DNA from: an uncultured Dorea sp. | GTDB taxonomy: Bacteria; Bacillota; Clostridia; Lachnospirales; Lachnospiraceae | Assembly (NCBI GenBank): GCA_910585725.1 | Contig: CAJUFA010000004.1 | Span: forward strand, 62,001-126,000 | Direction of reading: 5' to 3' | Length of the DNA: 64,000 nt | Part shown: positions 15,455-24,774 of the stretch, in pieces | Layout of the letters: every line of letters starts with the position of its first letter | Position numbering within the stretch: the stretch's first letter is position 1 | Position numbers and translations under genes: made by a program | Notes under the pieces: generated by a model | Database searches by the model: none | What the model saw: only the letters and a program-made list of their open reading frames with translations | What the model was told of the DNA's origin: nothing

Positions 15455-17470
15455 ATGAAAAAAAGAAAACAAACAAAAGACAAACCACTGGCTATTTCCC
15501 AGAGGCAAAAGCACGGTATTACCCGTAAGTTGGTAGCGGCAATCATGGGAACCATCATCATCATGGTTGCGGCGCTCCTGCTGATCGTGTATAACCGCGT
15601 CTCCAATACGTTACTGGAAAAGAGCGAAAACCTGCTCTCAGAAACTACCGGCAAAGCGCTTCAGGAAACTCAGGCATGGATGAACAAAACACTGACTATG
15701 CTGGAGACACAGCGGGATACCATCGAATATGAAAATATGGATGTTCCTGCTATGATGGAATATATCCGTCACACTGCCGGCAAAAACGACGCCTACCCGG
15801 CAGGATTGTATGTTGCACTGACAGACGGTTCCCTGTATCATGCCTCTTTCGTACCGGGCCCGGATTATGTTGCCACTGAAAAATCCTGGTATCAGAACGG
15901 GATCCAATCAGAAGAATTCCTCTTAGGCGACACCTACTTTGACGAAGACAGCCAGTCCTATGTAGTCGGCGCTTCCGGAAGACTGAAAGACGCCGCCGGC
16001 AACACACGCGGCGTTGCAGCCGCAGACGTATATCTGGACTCCATCTCCGATATCGTATCCGATATACATATTGAAAAGACCGGGGGAATCTTCCTGATAG
16101 ACACACGCACAGACACCATCATCGGACATCCGGACCCGGAGATGACCGGACGGACTCTTGGAGAATTCTCGGATGATATGTATGCATACGCCGAAGAACA
16201 GATAAGGTCTAACGCAACCGGACTGTCCCTCTATGACGACAAGACTTATATCAATATAGCGCAGGTACCGAACAGCGACTGGATCGCAGTGTCCTATGTA
16301 TCCAGAGCCGAAGTCCTGAGCGATCTGCTTACTCTGACCACCATGATGCTGTCCGTATCTGTAGTGGTAGTCATTATCGCCGTCTTCCTGATCGTCCTTC
16401 TGGTAAGACGGATCATCGGTAATCCGATAAAAGAGCTGAACTATGTCGCAGCCAGAATTGCAGAAGGCGAACTGGATCAGACCATTCACCACAATTCCGA
16501 CGATGAACTTGGACAATTGGCTAATAATTTTGGACTCACCGTCACGCGGCTACGGGACTACGTAGACTATATCAACGAGATCTCCGCGAAGCTTCAGGAT
16601 ATTGCCGAAGGCGATCTTTCCTTCACTCTTTCGCATGAATACTTGGGTGAATTTGCAAAGATCAAAGAATCCTTAGAGGCAATCTCCCGCTCGCTTAACG
16701 GTACTCTTGGGCAGATTAACCTGGCTGCAAACGAAGTAGCCGAAGGATCGGGATATGTGTCTGAGGGAGCGCAGACTCTTTCACAGGGTTCACTGCAGCA
16801 AAATAGCGCAATAGAGCAGCTTGCCTCCCATATCAGCGAGGTATCCGACGGAATCCAGCGAACCGCTAAAGGCGCCAAGCAGGCAAACCAGATCTCCCGG
16901 GACGTAGGGACGCATATTCTGGAGAGCAACGACAAGGTACAGCACATGAACGAAGCCATCCAGAGAATCAGCAGCAAATCTACCGAGATCCACAGTATCA
17001 TCAAGACGATCGAGGATATCGCTTTCCAGACCAATATCCTTGCGTTAAACGCGGCCGTAGAGGCGGCAAGGGCAGGATCTGCGGGTAAAGGCTTTGCCGT
17101 AGTTGCAGATGAGGTCCGCAATCTAGCCAGCAAATCTTCCGAAGCCGCGAAGAATACCGCCGTCCTGATCGATCAGACGATAGAAGCCGTTGAAGAAGGA
17201 ACCAGCCTGGCGCAGGATACCGCGGCAGCTATGCTTGAAGTAGTAGCTCAGGCAGACGAAGTGAACAAGTTAATCGAGGGAATTGCAGAATATTCCGCAC
17301 AGCAGGCCGCCGCCACCGAGGAAGTGCTGTCCAGCATCGACAGTATCTCTAACGTAGTACAATCCAACATGGCAACCGCAGAGAAGAGCGCGGCAGCCAG
17401 CGAGGAGCTGTCCGGTCAGGCAAATATGCTGAACACTCTGGTTTCCAAGTTTAAACTGAAAAATTCATAA
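15455..17470 (+). CDS. Methyl-accepting chemotaxis protein with Cache sensor
   Basis: The 671-aa protein has a basic N-terminus, a first membrane helix (about residues 25-47), a double-Cache-like extracellular sensor of about 240 residues, a second helix (LSVSVVVVIIAVFLIVLLV), a HAMP domain and a long cytoplasmic signalling domain. The hairpin tip, EDIAFQTNILALNAAVEAAR followed by GKGFAVVADEVRNLA, is the MCP hallmark. I chose the ATG at 15455, preceded by AAGGAG and within reach of the promoter at 15383-15411; the frame also opens upstream at 15383, inside that promoter. Its ligand is unknown. No other chemotaxis or flagellar gene occurs here. Confidence 0.93.
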   Translation: MKKRKQTKDKPLAISQRQKHGITRKLVAAIMGTIIIMVAALLLIVYNRVSNTLLEKSENLLSETTGKALQETQAWMNKTLTMLETQRDTIEYENMDVPAMMEYIRHTAGKNDAYPAGLYVALTDGSLYHASFVPGPDYVATEKSWYQNGIQSEEFLLGDTYFDEDSQSYVVGASGRLKDAAGNTRGVAAADVYLDSISDIVSDIHIEKTGGIFLIDTRTDTIIGHPDPEMTGRTLGEFSDDMYAYAEEQIRSNATGLSLYDDKTYINIAQVPNSDWIAVSYVSRAEVLSDLLTLTTMMLSVSVVVVIIAVFLIVLLVRRIIGNPIKELNYVAARIAEGELDQTIHHNSDDELGQLANNFGLTVTRLRDYVDYINEISAKLQDIAEGDLSFTLSHEYLGEFAKIKESLEAISRSLNGTLGQINLAANEVAEGSGYVSEGAQTLSQGSLQQNSAIEQLASHISEVSDGIQRTAKGAKQANQISRDVGTHILESNDKVQHMNEAIQRISSKSTEIHSIIKTIEDIAFQTNILALNAAVEAARAGSAGKGFAVVADEVRNLASKSSEAAKNTAVLIDQTIEAVEEGTSLAQDTAAAMLEVVAQADEVNKLIEGIAEYSAQQAAATEEVLSSIDSISNVVQSNMATAEKSAAASEELSGQANMLNTLVSKFKLKNS

Positions 17471-17485
17471 AAGCATTTATAAAAA

Positions 17486-17536
17486 AGAGCAGCCGGGAAA
17501 TATCAGAAATTGCTTATTTCCCGGTAGCTCTTTTTA
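17486..17536 (+). terminator. Intrinsic terminator after the chemoreceptor, probably bidirectional
   Basis: AGAGCaGCCGGGAAATA pairs with TATTTCCCGGTaGCTCT around a 12-nt loop and is followed by TTTTTAT. The A-run on the other side could also stop the convergent GH4 gene. Confidence 0.88.
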
Positions 17537-17572
17537 TACGGCCTCTAAACTAAAAAACTGCACGCATAATCC

Positions 17573-19039
17573 TTATACCGTAATCTTCCTCTTCTCATGC
17601 TCTGCCGCAACTTCCTCCACAGACTTTTCCCTGAGCCTTACCGCGCCCCGATATCCTTCCTTCGTCGGAATCCTGTCTTCCTTCGCCAGGTTCTCCTTCG
17701 CCTGTGCAATGGCTTCCTTATACTGCGGCAGCCATTCCTCCTGCGCCGCCAGCATCTCGTCTATCATCTGCCAGATCTCCGGCGGGTTGCATACGGCGCC
17801 TGTCAACGGATCCATAAGCGCCGCCTGCTTTAAAAGCGCCGCGTCCCCGTGTACCGCCGCTTCCACCGCAAGCTTCTGTACCCAGATGGACTGTGAACAT
17901 ACTGCCGCGCAGCCAAGGGGCAGATCCCCCACTTTTGGTACGCTGACGCCGTTGCCGTCCACATAACAGGGAACCTCTACAACCGATTCATCCGGCAGGT
18001 TCGTGATACAGCCCTCATTCATGATATTAAAATGCCCGCGGTATTTCTTTCCCGTCTCCAAAGCTTCGATGATATAAGAAGCATGCTCCTTCCCTCTCTC
18101 GGAGCCATCCAGTTTCTTCGGCTCTTCCGCAAGAATCTTCGGGAACTCTGTCTCGAACCAATTCCGTTCTTCTCTGCTCACACGAAGATACCCCCCTGTC
18201 TCTCCATTGATCCAGTTATCCAGATGAATCCAGTCTTTGATCTCATCCGGACGTTTCCTGTACCAGGCCACATATTCGGAGAGATGACCGTTTGATTCCG
18301 TAGAATAATAACCAAACCGCTTCAGCACGTCAATACGTACCTTCTCCTCCTCGGAGAACTTCTCATGCTTTAAGAATCCCGGCAGGATCTTATCCAGCAT
18401 ATCCTCGCCATGATGTTTCACGGATATGTACCATGTCTGATGATTGATTCCCGCGCAGATGATATCCAGCTCGTCTCTTGGAATCCCTAAGACCTCCGCG
18501 ATCTGCATCTCTCCGTGGATCTCCCCGTGGCACAGTCCGATAGTCCTGACCCCGCCGTATTTGTTGCACGCCCAGGTCGCCATGGCATTCGGGTTCGAAT
18601 AATTAAGCATGATGGCGCCCGGTTCCGCTACCTCCCTGATATCTTTACAGAAATCAAGCATCGCCGCAATCACTCTCTGCCCATACATGATTCCGCCCGT
18701 ACACAAAGTATCTCCCACACACTGATCTACTCCGTACTTTAACGGAATCTCAACATCCGTTTCGAATGCCTCCAGACCCCCGATACGTACACAGTTGATA
18801 ACATAACGCGCGTCCTGGAACGCCTCTCTCCTGTCTGTAGTCGCCTGAATCTTCACCGGAATCCCGTTTGCGTCCAGATCTCTCTGGCAGAGCGCCCGTG
18901 TCTTCTCCAGATTATCCGCGTTAATATCTGTAAAAGAAATCTCCGCTTTCTGTAATTCGGGCACAGACATAATGTCTGTAAATAATGTTCTTGCAAACAC
19001 AAGACTTCCTGCTCCGATGAATGAAATCTTAAAACTCAT
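17573..19039 (-). CDS. GH4 family glycosidase (alpha-galactosidase/glucosidase type)
   Basis: GH4 enzymes are NAD- and metal-dependent glycosidases that cleave through redox-elimination. The sequence shows the Rossmann start (ISFIGAGSLVFARTL), NYSNPNAMATWAC, the metal-site cysteine in GLCHGEIHGE and the histidine in GINHQTWYI. The CHG/GINH pattern and length (488 aa) fit the MelA-type alpha-galactosidase/alpha-glucosidase branch; a galacturonidase is possible. I chose the ATG at 19039 since AGGAGG stands eight bases upstream; a TTG at 19045 is less likely. It is convergent with the chemoreceptor and divergent from the HAM1-like gene. No PTS or importer is adjacent, so its substrate may enter through the galactoside importer at 29999-33071. 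Confidence 0.9.
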   Translation of the reverse strand: MSFKISFIGAGSLVFARTLFTDIMSVPELQKAEISFTDINADNLEKTRALCQRDLDANGIPVKIQATTDRREAFQDARYVINCVRIGGLEAFETDVEIPLKYGVDQCVGDTLCTGGIMYGQRVIAAMLDFCKDIREVAEPGAIMLNYSNPNAMATWACNKYGGVRTIGLCHGEIHGEMQIAEVLGIPRDELDIICAGINHQTWYISVKHHGEDMLDKILPGFLKHEKFSEEEKVRIDVLKRFGYYSTESNGHLSEYVAWYRKRPDEIKDWIHLDNWINGETGGYLRVSREERNWFETEFPKILAEEPKKLDGSERGKEHASYIIEALETGKKYRGHFNIMNEGCITNLPDESVVEVPCYVDGNGVSVPKVGDLPLGCAAVCSQSIWVQKLAVEAAVHGDAALLKQAALMDPLTGAVCNPPEIWQMIDEMLAAQEEWLPQYKEAIAQAKENLAKEDRIPTKEGYRGAVRLREKSVEEVAAEHEKRKITV

Positions 19040-19203
19040 AACCAATACCTCCTGATTTTCTTTTACACGCTCTCAGCGGATTCCCGAATCTATATAAGAA
19101 CTCCGCCGAAACGTTTTTATCTGTGTATGAATATATTATAAACCTCTTTTTCCCGCCATGTGTAAAGTATTGCGGCCAAAACAGAAAAATGCAAGATATT
19201 GCC

Positions 19204-19261
19204 GCATTATAATTCAGGCATTATAATACTGTCTTGATTAATCGGCGTAAATGTTTATAAT
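19204..19261 (+). promoter_or_regulatory. Intergenic control region: direct repeat and promoter
   Basis: In the 310-bp gap between the GH4 gene and the HAM1-like gene, GCATTATAAT occurs twice (19204-19213 and 19218-19227, period 14). TTGATT (19234-19239) and TATAAT (19256-19261), 16 bases apart, make a rightward promoter. Near-direct repeats of this kind are typical AraC-family sites, and an AraC regulator is encoded downstream. The rest of the gap shows nothing I can name. Confidence 0.5.
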
Positions 19262-19349
19262 GAAATAATGACAGTCCTTTACCTGATTATGAACGAGTGA
19301 TCATTCAAAGGGATAAAACGACTTATCATCTGCAAGAAGGAGAATACAT

Positions 19350-20021
19350 ATGAGAAAGGTATTGATCGGTACGACAAATCCATCGAAATTCCAGAGATTC
19401 CGCGCCTTATTATCTGAATACGATGTGGAATTCTGCACACCGGAAGATCTGAATATCACGAGCGAACCTAAAGAATGCGGCAAGACTCCCGAAGAAAACG
19501 CCGTCTTGAAGGCGCGCCATTATAGTCAGTACTTTGATTCCGTAATCTGTAATGATTCCGGACTATATTTTGAAAAACTCACACTGGAAGACAGCCGGCA
19601 GCCGGGCCTGAATATCCGCACTCCCGGCGGGATACTCCGGCTGAATGATGAAGAGATGATAGCGTATTATTCTAAACTGATCCGTTCTCTTGGAGGAAAA
19701 GTCCTGGCTTATTACCTGGATGGTATCGCAGTCTGCCGCGGTCATAAGATCTATTCCTTTATGGAGGATAATCCCACAACCAGATCTGATTCCTTCTACA
19801 TGATCGACCGTCCCTCTCCAAAGAGGCAGCCCGGATGGCCCCTTGATTCCCTATCACTGTACAGGGACAGTCTTACGTATTTCGTAGATGACGAGAGCGA
19901 TGATTCTGAGGCCGCAGACGAAGAGATCATGTCCGACGACTGTAAAAAGAGATTAATTCATTTCCTCGCTTCGTCGCTCGATTTGCAGAAAAAAAATATT
20001 CACAGCGCCGATACTCCGTAA
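19350..20021 (+). CDS. Divergent HAM1/RdgB-like nucleoside-triphosphate pyrophosphatase
   Basis: The start (KVLIGTTNPSKFQRFRALL), the block KTPEENAVLKARHYS and the NDSGLYF motif match the HAM1/RdgB family, which hydrolyses non-canonical purine NTPs such as ITP and XTP. The later family motifs are altered: the usual FGYDPIF segment is replaced by RPSPKRQPGWPLDS, and an acidic stretch (DDESDDSEAADEE) precedes the C-terminal helix. It may therefore have different substrates. The gene is followed 48 bp later by an AraC regulator on the same strand. AAGGAG precedes the ATG. Confidence 0.7.
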   Translation: MRKVLIGTTNPSKFQRFRALLSEYDVEFCTPEDLNITSEPKECGKTPEENAVLKARHYSQYFDSVICNDSGLYFEKLTLEDSRQPGLNIRTPGGILRLNDEEMIAYYSKLIRSLGGKVLAYYLDGIAVCRGHKIYSFMEDNPTTRSDSFYMIDRPSPKRQPGWPLDSLSLYRDSLTYFVDDESDDSEAADEEIMSDDCKKRLIHFLASSLDLQKKNIHSADTP

Positions 20022-20069
20022 TTATACAATGCTATACCCTGAGAACACTATAGTACAGGAGAATTTATC

Positions 20070-21029
20070 ATGAGTTTGTTTGATATCCGCAATCCATATA
20101 TCGCAATCACAGCTTTTTATGCTTTGAATCTGCCCGAATACAGCATGCGCCCTCACGGACATCCTCATTGCGAGATCATGTACGTCACAAAGGGCAGTTG
20201 TCTGATCCATGTAAATAACCATGAATTCCGTCTCAAAGAGCGGCAGTTTATCTTCTTAACCGCCGATATCCTGCATCAACTGTCCATTTCCGAAGGAACC
20301 CCCTGCTCGATTCTGAATCTGGAATTCTCATGCCTTCATTCCAAGACCGACATATGCCTGGCGGAATTACATGCCGGAAGTCCCGCCTTTGCCGGATTCT
20401 GTAATTATTCGGAAGAATACTTCGTCGGAAATGACACGGATCATCTGGGTTATTCCCTGAAAGACCTGATCAATCAGCTTCGAAGCGGCATCCCTCACAA
20501 AAATAATGTGCGGAATCTGTCCGATATCTATACACCCGATCAGCGCTGCACAATACGTCTCCTGTTTCAGCGTATGATGTTAGAGCTGGCAAAATCTGTC
20601 CTGAACCATAATAAAAATACCGGCATGCTCTACCTGAAGACAGCCCGCGATTATATCTCCTCTCACCTGACGGAAGAAATACGGATTCCTCAATTGGCAG
20701 AATACGCCGGTATCAACAAATCATACCTTCAGTCTCTGTTTTCAAAATATATGAATTGTACTATTACAGATTATATTAACCAGAAGCGTCTGGAACACTC
20801 CGTCTTCCTGTTGATTAACAGCTCTCTCTCCATCACGGACGTCGCCTTTCAGTCCGGCTACAACAGCCGCCAGCACTTCGGAAGCACTTTCGAGAAATAC
20901 TACGGGATGAGTCCCCGGACCTACCGCCAGCTCAATGGCAGGAATATGAATCCCTCTACCGGGGAAGATTATTACTATATAGGCGAAAACGGCGTCTGGA
21001 CAAATATCCCTTTAACTAAGAAAATCTGA
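20070..21029 (+). CDS. AraC-family transcriptional regulator with cupin sensor
   Basis: An N-terminal cupin domain (MRPHGHPHCEIMYVTKGSC, residues about 25-95) is joined to a C-terminal double helix-turn-helix (IPQLAEYAGINKSYLQSLFS, then ITDVAFQSGYNSRQHFGSTF). This is the plan of sugar-responsive AraC regulators. It is probably co-transcribed with the HAM1-like gene and is the nearest regulator to the GH4 glycosidase, whose upstream region carries a 14-bp-period repeat. The ATG is preceded by GGAG. The inducer is unknown. Confidence 0.9.
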   Translation: MSLFDIRNPYIAITAFYALNLPEYSMRPHGHPHCEIMYVTKGSCLIHVNNHEFRLKERQFIFLTADILHQLSISEGTPCSILNLEFSCLHSKTDICLAELHAGSPAFAGFCNYSEEYFVGNDTDHLGYSLKDLINQLRSGIPHKNNVRNLSDIYTPDQRCTIRLLFQRMMLELAKSVLNHNKNTGMLYLKTARDYISSHLTEEIRIPQLAEYAGINKSYLQSLFSKYMNCTITDYINQKRLEHSVFLLINSSLSITDVAFQSGYNSRQHFGSTFEKYYGMSPRTYRQLNGRNMNPSTGEDYYYIGENGVWTNIPLTKKI

Positions 21030-21057
21030 AAATCCCCACCGCTGCCGGTGAGGATTT
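21025..21057 (-). terminator. Terminator hairpin of htpG
   Basis: A 12-bp stem with one mismatch (AAATCCTCACCG and CGGTGGGGATTT on the minus strand, loop GCAG) is followed by TTCAGATTTTC. It also lies directly after the convergent AraC gene and could serve both. Confidence 0.65.
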
Positions 21058-21071
21058 CATTATAAACCATA

Positions 21072-23150
21072 CTATTTTGTCAACAACATCATAACCTCGT
21101 TACTTCTCTGTACAAATGCCGTCATCTCTTCCGGATTCAGCGGCTTATGTGCCAGCATCGCCAGATCATACAGCTGCTTACAGATAATGGATACGTTCTC
21201 ATTCTCTTTATTATCAACCACGAACTTCACCAGCGGATGGTTCGCATTCAGGATCAGCGTGCTCTCGCCGCCCATATCCATGCCGCCCATATTACCCATA
21301 CCGTACATCTTCATCATTTCCTGCATACGGCGGCTCTGCTCAGACAGCGTAATCATGGATGCTATCTTTTCGTCCTTCAGCTTCTCGATCTTCACATCCA
21401 GCTTGTCATTGCCAAGCTCCTTACGGAAGATCTCGATCAGGCTGTCAGAAGTTGCCTTAAATGCTTCCTTATCTTCTTCCGCAACCTCCTCCTTGACATT
21501 CTCCGTCACATCCGCGTCGATTCTCTGGAAACGGATCGTCGGATTCTTCTGCTCTAACTGTGTGATAAACGGAGAATCAATATTATGGCTTAAGATCACC
21601 GCATCCTGCCCCTGGTTCTTGAACATATTGATATACTGGCTCTGCTGAATCTCGTCCGTTACATAGTAGATGGTCGTCTTGATCTCTTCTACCTTGTTCT
21701 CATCCGAATTCTCAGCATTCCCGCCTTTATCCTCATCCTTCTTATCGTTAGGCTCTACGACTTCTCCGCCGTTTTCTTCGATACAATCCTTAAGGGTCAG
21801 ATACTTTCCGTCAATATTCTTAAACAAGATGGAATCCTTCATCTTATCACAGAATTTCTCGTCTTTTAAGCAGCCGAACTTGATAAACGGGCTGATATCA
21901 TCCCAGTATTTCTCATAATCCTCTCTCTTAGTCTTACACATTCCCGTCAGCTTATCAGCCACTTTCTTGGAAATGTAATCCGCAATCTTATTAACAAATC
22001 CATCGTTCTGCAGCGCGCTTCTTGATACGTTCAGCGGCAGATCCGGACAGTCGATCACTCCCTTTAATACCATCAGGAATTCCGGAATGACTTCTTTGAT
22101 ATTGTCTGCAATAAATACCTGGTTGTTATACAGTTTAATGGTTCCTTCTATAGAATCGTATTCCGTATTGATCCTTGGGAAATACAGGATTCCCTTGAGG
22201 TTAAACGGATAATCCATGTTCAGGTGGATCCAGAATAACGGCTCCTTATAGTCTAAAAATACCTTGCGGTAGAATTCCTGATAATCTTCATCAGAGCACT
22301 CGTTCGGGTGTTTCGTCCACAGAGGATGAATGTCGCTTAAGGAAACCGGCCGTTTGTTGATTTTAACCTTCTCTTTTGCCGGCTCTACCTCTACCATTTC
22401 TTTCTCGCCGTTTTCATTCTCTTTTTCTTCCATCTTGGCCTCTTCGTGGATGTGCTCTACGATCACGTCATCCTCTTTCAGATCAGCCTCGTCGATGGTC
22501 TCATACTCCTGCTCCGCGTTTGCCTTACTAAGGAAGATCTCTACCGGCATAAAAGAACAGTACTTCTCAAGCACTTCCCTGACACGGTATTCGTTGGAGA
22601 ATTCAATACTGTCCTCATTCAGAAACAGGGTGATCTCCGTTCCTACGCCATCCTTATTTCCCTCATCCATCTCATACTCTGTACCGCCGTCGCTGACCCA
22701 ATGTACCGGAGCTGCGCCCTCCTTATAAGACAGAGTATCGATGTGCACCTCGTCCGCCACCATGAACGCGGAATAAAAACCAAGTCCAAAGTGACCGATC
22801 ATGTCGTCTTCCGTAGTCTTATCTTTATATTTTTCAAGGAACTCTGTAGCGCCGGAGAACGCAATCTGCGTAATATACTCCTCCACTTCGTCGGCAGTCA
22901 TACCAAGTCCGTTATCTGTGAACTTTAATGTCTTCTCTTCCGGATTGACTTCTACCTTAATAGACGGTTTGTAATCATCCGGCAGTTGGTATTCGCCCAT
23001 CATGTCCAGTTTCTTTAACTTTGTAATCGCATCGCATCCGTTGGATATCATCTCGCGTACGAAGATGTCATGGTCGGAATATACCCATTTCTTGATGATC
23101 GGGAATATATTTTCGCTGCTGATTGATAGATTTCCTTTCTTTGCTGCCAT
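21072..23150 (-). CDS. htpG: Chaperone protein HtpG (Hsp90)
   Basis: HtpG is the bacterial Hsp90, an ATP-driven dimeric chaperone. The GHKL ATPase motifs are clear: EMISNGCDAITKL, DNGLGMT, IGHFGLGFYSAFMVAD and the later GVGTEITLFL. The middle domain and C-terminal dimerisation region follow, giving 692 aa. An acidic linker (about residues 215-260, rich in EEAKMEEKENENG) and a second charged insertion (DKKDEDKGGNAENSDENK) are longer than in E. coli. I chose the ATG at 23150, with AGGTAGGAG upstream; the frame continues to 23291 but that part is leader. A near-consensus promoter and a perfect CIRCE operator lie upstream, so HrcA is the expected repressor. Confidence 0.96.
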   Translation of the reverse strand: MAAKKGNLSISSENIFPIIKKWVYSDHDIFVREMISNGCDAITKLKKLDMMGEYQLPDDYKPSIKVEVNPEEKTLKFTDNGLGMTADEVEEYITQIAFSGATEFLEKYKDKTTEDDMIGHFGLGFYSAFMVADEVHIDTLSYKEGAAPVHWVSDGGTEYEMDEGNKDGVGTEITLFLNEDSIEFSNEYRVREVLEKYCSFMPVEIFLSKANAEQEYETIDEADLKEDDVIVEHIHEEAKMEEKENENGEKEMVEVEPAKEKVKINKRPVSLSDIHPLWTKHPNECSDEDYQEFYRKVFLDYKEPLFWIHLNMDYPFNLKGILYFPRINTEYDSIEGTIKLYNNQVFIADNIKEVIPEFLMVLKGVIDCPDLPLNVSRSALQNDGFVNKIADYISKKVADKLTGMCKTKREDYEKYWDDISPFIKFGCLKDEKFCDKMKDSILFKNIDGKYLTLKDCIEENGGEVVEPNDKKDEDKGGNAENSDENKVEEIKTTIYYVTDEIQQSQYINMFKNQGQDAVILSHNIDSPFITQLEQKNPTIRFQRIDADVTENVKEEVAEEDKEAFKATSDSLIEIFRKELGNDKLDVKIEKLKDEKIASMITLSEQSRRMQEMMKMYGMGNMGGMDMGGESTLILNANHPLVKFVVDNKENENVSIICKQLYDLAMLAHKPLNPEEMTAFVQRSNEVMMLLTK

Positions 23151-23293
23151 CTTTATCACTCCTACCTCATTTTTATTTTTTATAATAAACTCCAATATCT
23201 CATGCCTTTCCAGACGCATCCTGCAGAATCCCCGGAAAGGTATACATACAAAAACATCCAAACTATATACCGGATGTCTCTTGCTTAACAAAT

Positions 23294-23322
23294 ATAATAA
23301 TACCTTAGTTTTTAAAAGTCAA
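23294..23322 (-). promoter_or_regulatory. Predicted sigma-A promoter of htpG
   Basis: On the minus strand TTGACT (23317-23322) is followed after 17 bases by TATTAT (23294-23299). The CIRCE operator begins eight bases upstream of the -35. The leader would be about 135 nt. Confidence 0.75.
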
Positions 23323-23329
23323 TAGAAAG

Positions 23330-23356
23330 TTAGCACTCTTTTTTGGTGAGTGCTAA
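23330..23356. promoter_or_regulatory. CIRCE operator (HrcA binding site)
   Basis: TTAGCACTC (23330-23338), nine bases, then GAGTGCTAA (23348-23356) is an exact match to the CIRCE consensus bound by the heat-shock repressor HrcA. It sits immediately upstream of the htpG promoter. No other gene start lies nearby in either direction; the XRE gene ends at 23506 and reads towards it. Confidence 0.95.
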
Positions 23357-23505
23357 CAATTTTCTTAAATATATAAAATTTCTCTAAATTAGAATAGAAG
23401 AACGGCATATCGGCGTATACCCGTATAATACGCATAACCCATTCCCTGAAAACGGTTTGAAGTAAGACTCTCTTGCCTGACAAACGGTTACTGCAACGGT
23501 CTGGT

Positions 23506-24549
23506 TTAACAACTATAAACGCCGCTTCTCAGTTTTTCCCAGTATTCGTTTCCCTGCATATAATAAAACGATTCGCCTCTGAATGATTCTAAAAGTTTTT
23601 GTTTTAAAGCAACTGAAAATTCAGATTCAATAGCTTTCAGCGCCATATGTTGATAAAGTTTGGATTTCGCAAAATCACCAATTGTCTCAATACCATCCAA
23701 AATATCTTGCATAAGCTGCGCTGTCCACGCAACATCCTTTTCCCAAGCGGCAACCTCCAATCCGTAACAAACCTCATTATACTTCCCCATATCAAACGTG
23801 GACGCAGCAGCAGACGAAACCTCAACAAGCTTTTTTGCCATCTCGTGATTGCCGTCTTCCATATAAAGGCCACGCAAATCATTTAATGTCATTTGCATGT
23901 GCTGATACCCGGTAAAAATCAATTCTTCGTATGCACGATAAGCTTCCGCCTGTTTTCCTGTTTTACTGTTCACAAGCGCTTCCTTGCGTTTGCGTTCAGG
24001 GTTTTCCAGAGAGAAATAATCCAAATATTGATTCGCCTTTTCATAATCCTCTTTCCGAAAATACGCATGGAACAGTGAATCCGCCGCTCGGTTTCGAATC
24101 TGTTCGTTCTTTGAGAGCAAGCACCTCTCGAACCATCCAAATATTGTATTATCGTAATTCTCTTTATTCGGAAGTTCTATTGCTGTCCGTTTCGCATCAA
24201 GGATGATCGCCGCCTGCCAAATCAGTTCTTCACAATTTGGATATTCTTCAATTTTTTCTTTTACAGAAATAAACACATCATGAAAGCTCTTATCCTCCAG
24301 GTCTTTTTGAACAATCGATATATATTGGTTAATTTCTTCATCTGTTAATTCATCCTTAAAGGACAAAAGTTCGTCTGTGGTAATATCAAGCAGCCGTGCA
24401 ATAGGTGCAAGCAAAGTGATATCCGGCAGCGTGTTGCCTCTTTCCCATTTATTGACAGCAGGGGTAGTTATGCCGAGACAAGCGGCCATTTCCTCCTGTG
24501 TCATTCCCTTATTTTTTCTATATTTCTTGATAACGTCTCCTATTGCCAT
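23506..24549 (-). CDS. XRE-family regulator with TPR-like helical domain
   Basis: Residues 1-65 are a Cro/C1-type helix-turn-helix (TQEEMAACLGITTPAVNKWERG). The remaining ~280 residues are all-helical with TPR-like repeats (YFRKEDYEKANQYLDYF, LVNSKTGKQAEAYRAYEEL). Such HTH-TPR proteins in Firmicutes sense peptides or respond to stress, but this one cannot be tied to a target. It has its own promoter with an overlapping inverted repeat, suggesting autoregulation. It lies between htpG and an ABC exporter. Confidence 0.85.
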   Translation of the reverse strand: MAIGDVIKKYRKNKGMTQEEMAACLGITTPAVNKWERGNTLPDITLLAPIARLLDITTDELLSFKDELTDEEINQYISIVQKDLEDKSFHDVFISVKEKIEEYPNCEELIWQAAIILDAKRTAIELPNKENYDNTIFGWFERCLLSKNEQIRNRAADSLFHAYFRKEDYEKANQYLDYFSLENPERKRKEALVNSKTGKQAEAYRAYEELIFTGYQHMQMTLNDLRGLYMEDGNHEMAKKLVEVSSAAASTFDMGKYNEVCYGLEVAAWEKDVAWTAQLMQDILDGIETIGDFAKSKLYQHMALKAIESEFSVALKQKLLESFRGESFYYMQGNEYWEKLRSGVYSC

Positions 24550-24590
24550 ATTTAACTGTCTCCTTCACAATTTCTGGATCGATCCTATGG

Positions 24591-24627
24591 ATAGTATAGC
24601 TGATTAAAGTTCAAAAAACAATTGAAC
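24591..24627 (-). promoter_or_regulatory. XRE gene promoter with overlapping inverted repeat
   Basis: On the minus strand TTGTTT and TATACT are 17 bases apart just upstream of the XRE gene. GTTCAA (24609-24614) and TTGAAC (24622-24627) form a 6-bp dyad with a 7-bp spacer that overlaps the -35, a natural position for an autorepressor site. Confidence 0.45.
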
Positions 24628-24774
24628 GCAAGTTAAACAACGGGAATTATTTTTTACTGCCGCTCAATTTTTTGGGGATACTTTGGTCCATAAGGGCAAA
24701 AACATAAGAGCAAAAATAAAGGAAAATATTGACGGCGGTGCGGACGCATCCCGGATGGAGCTCTTTTTTTCTGT

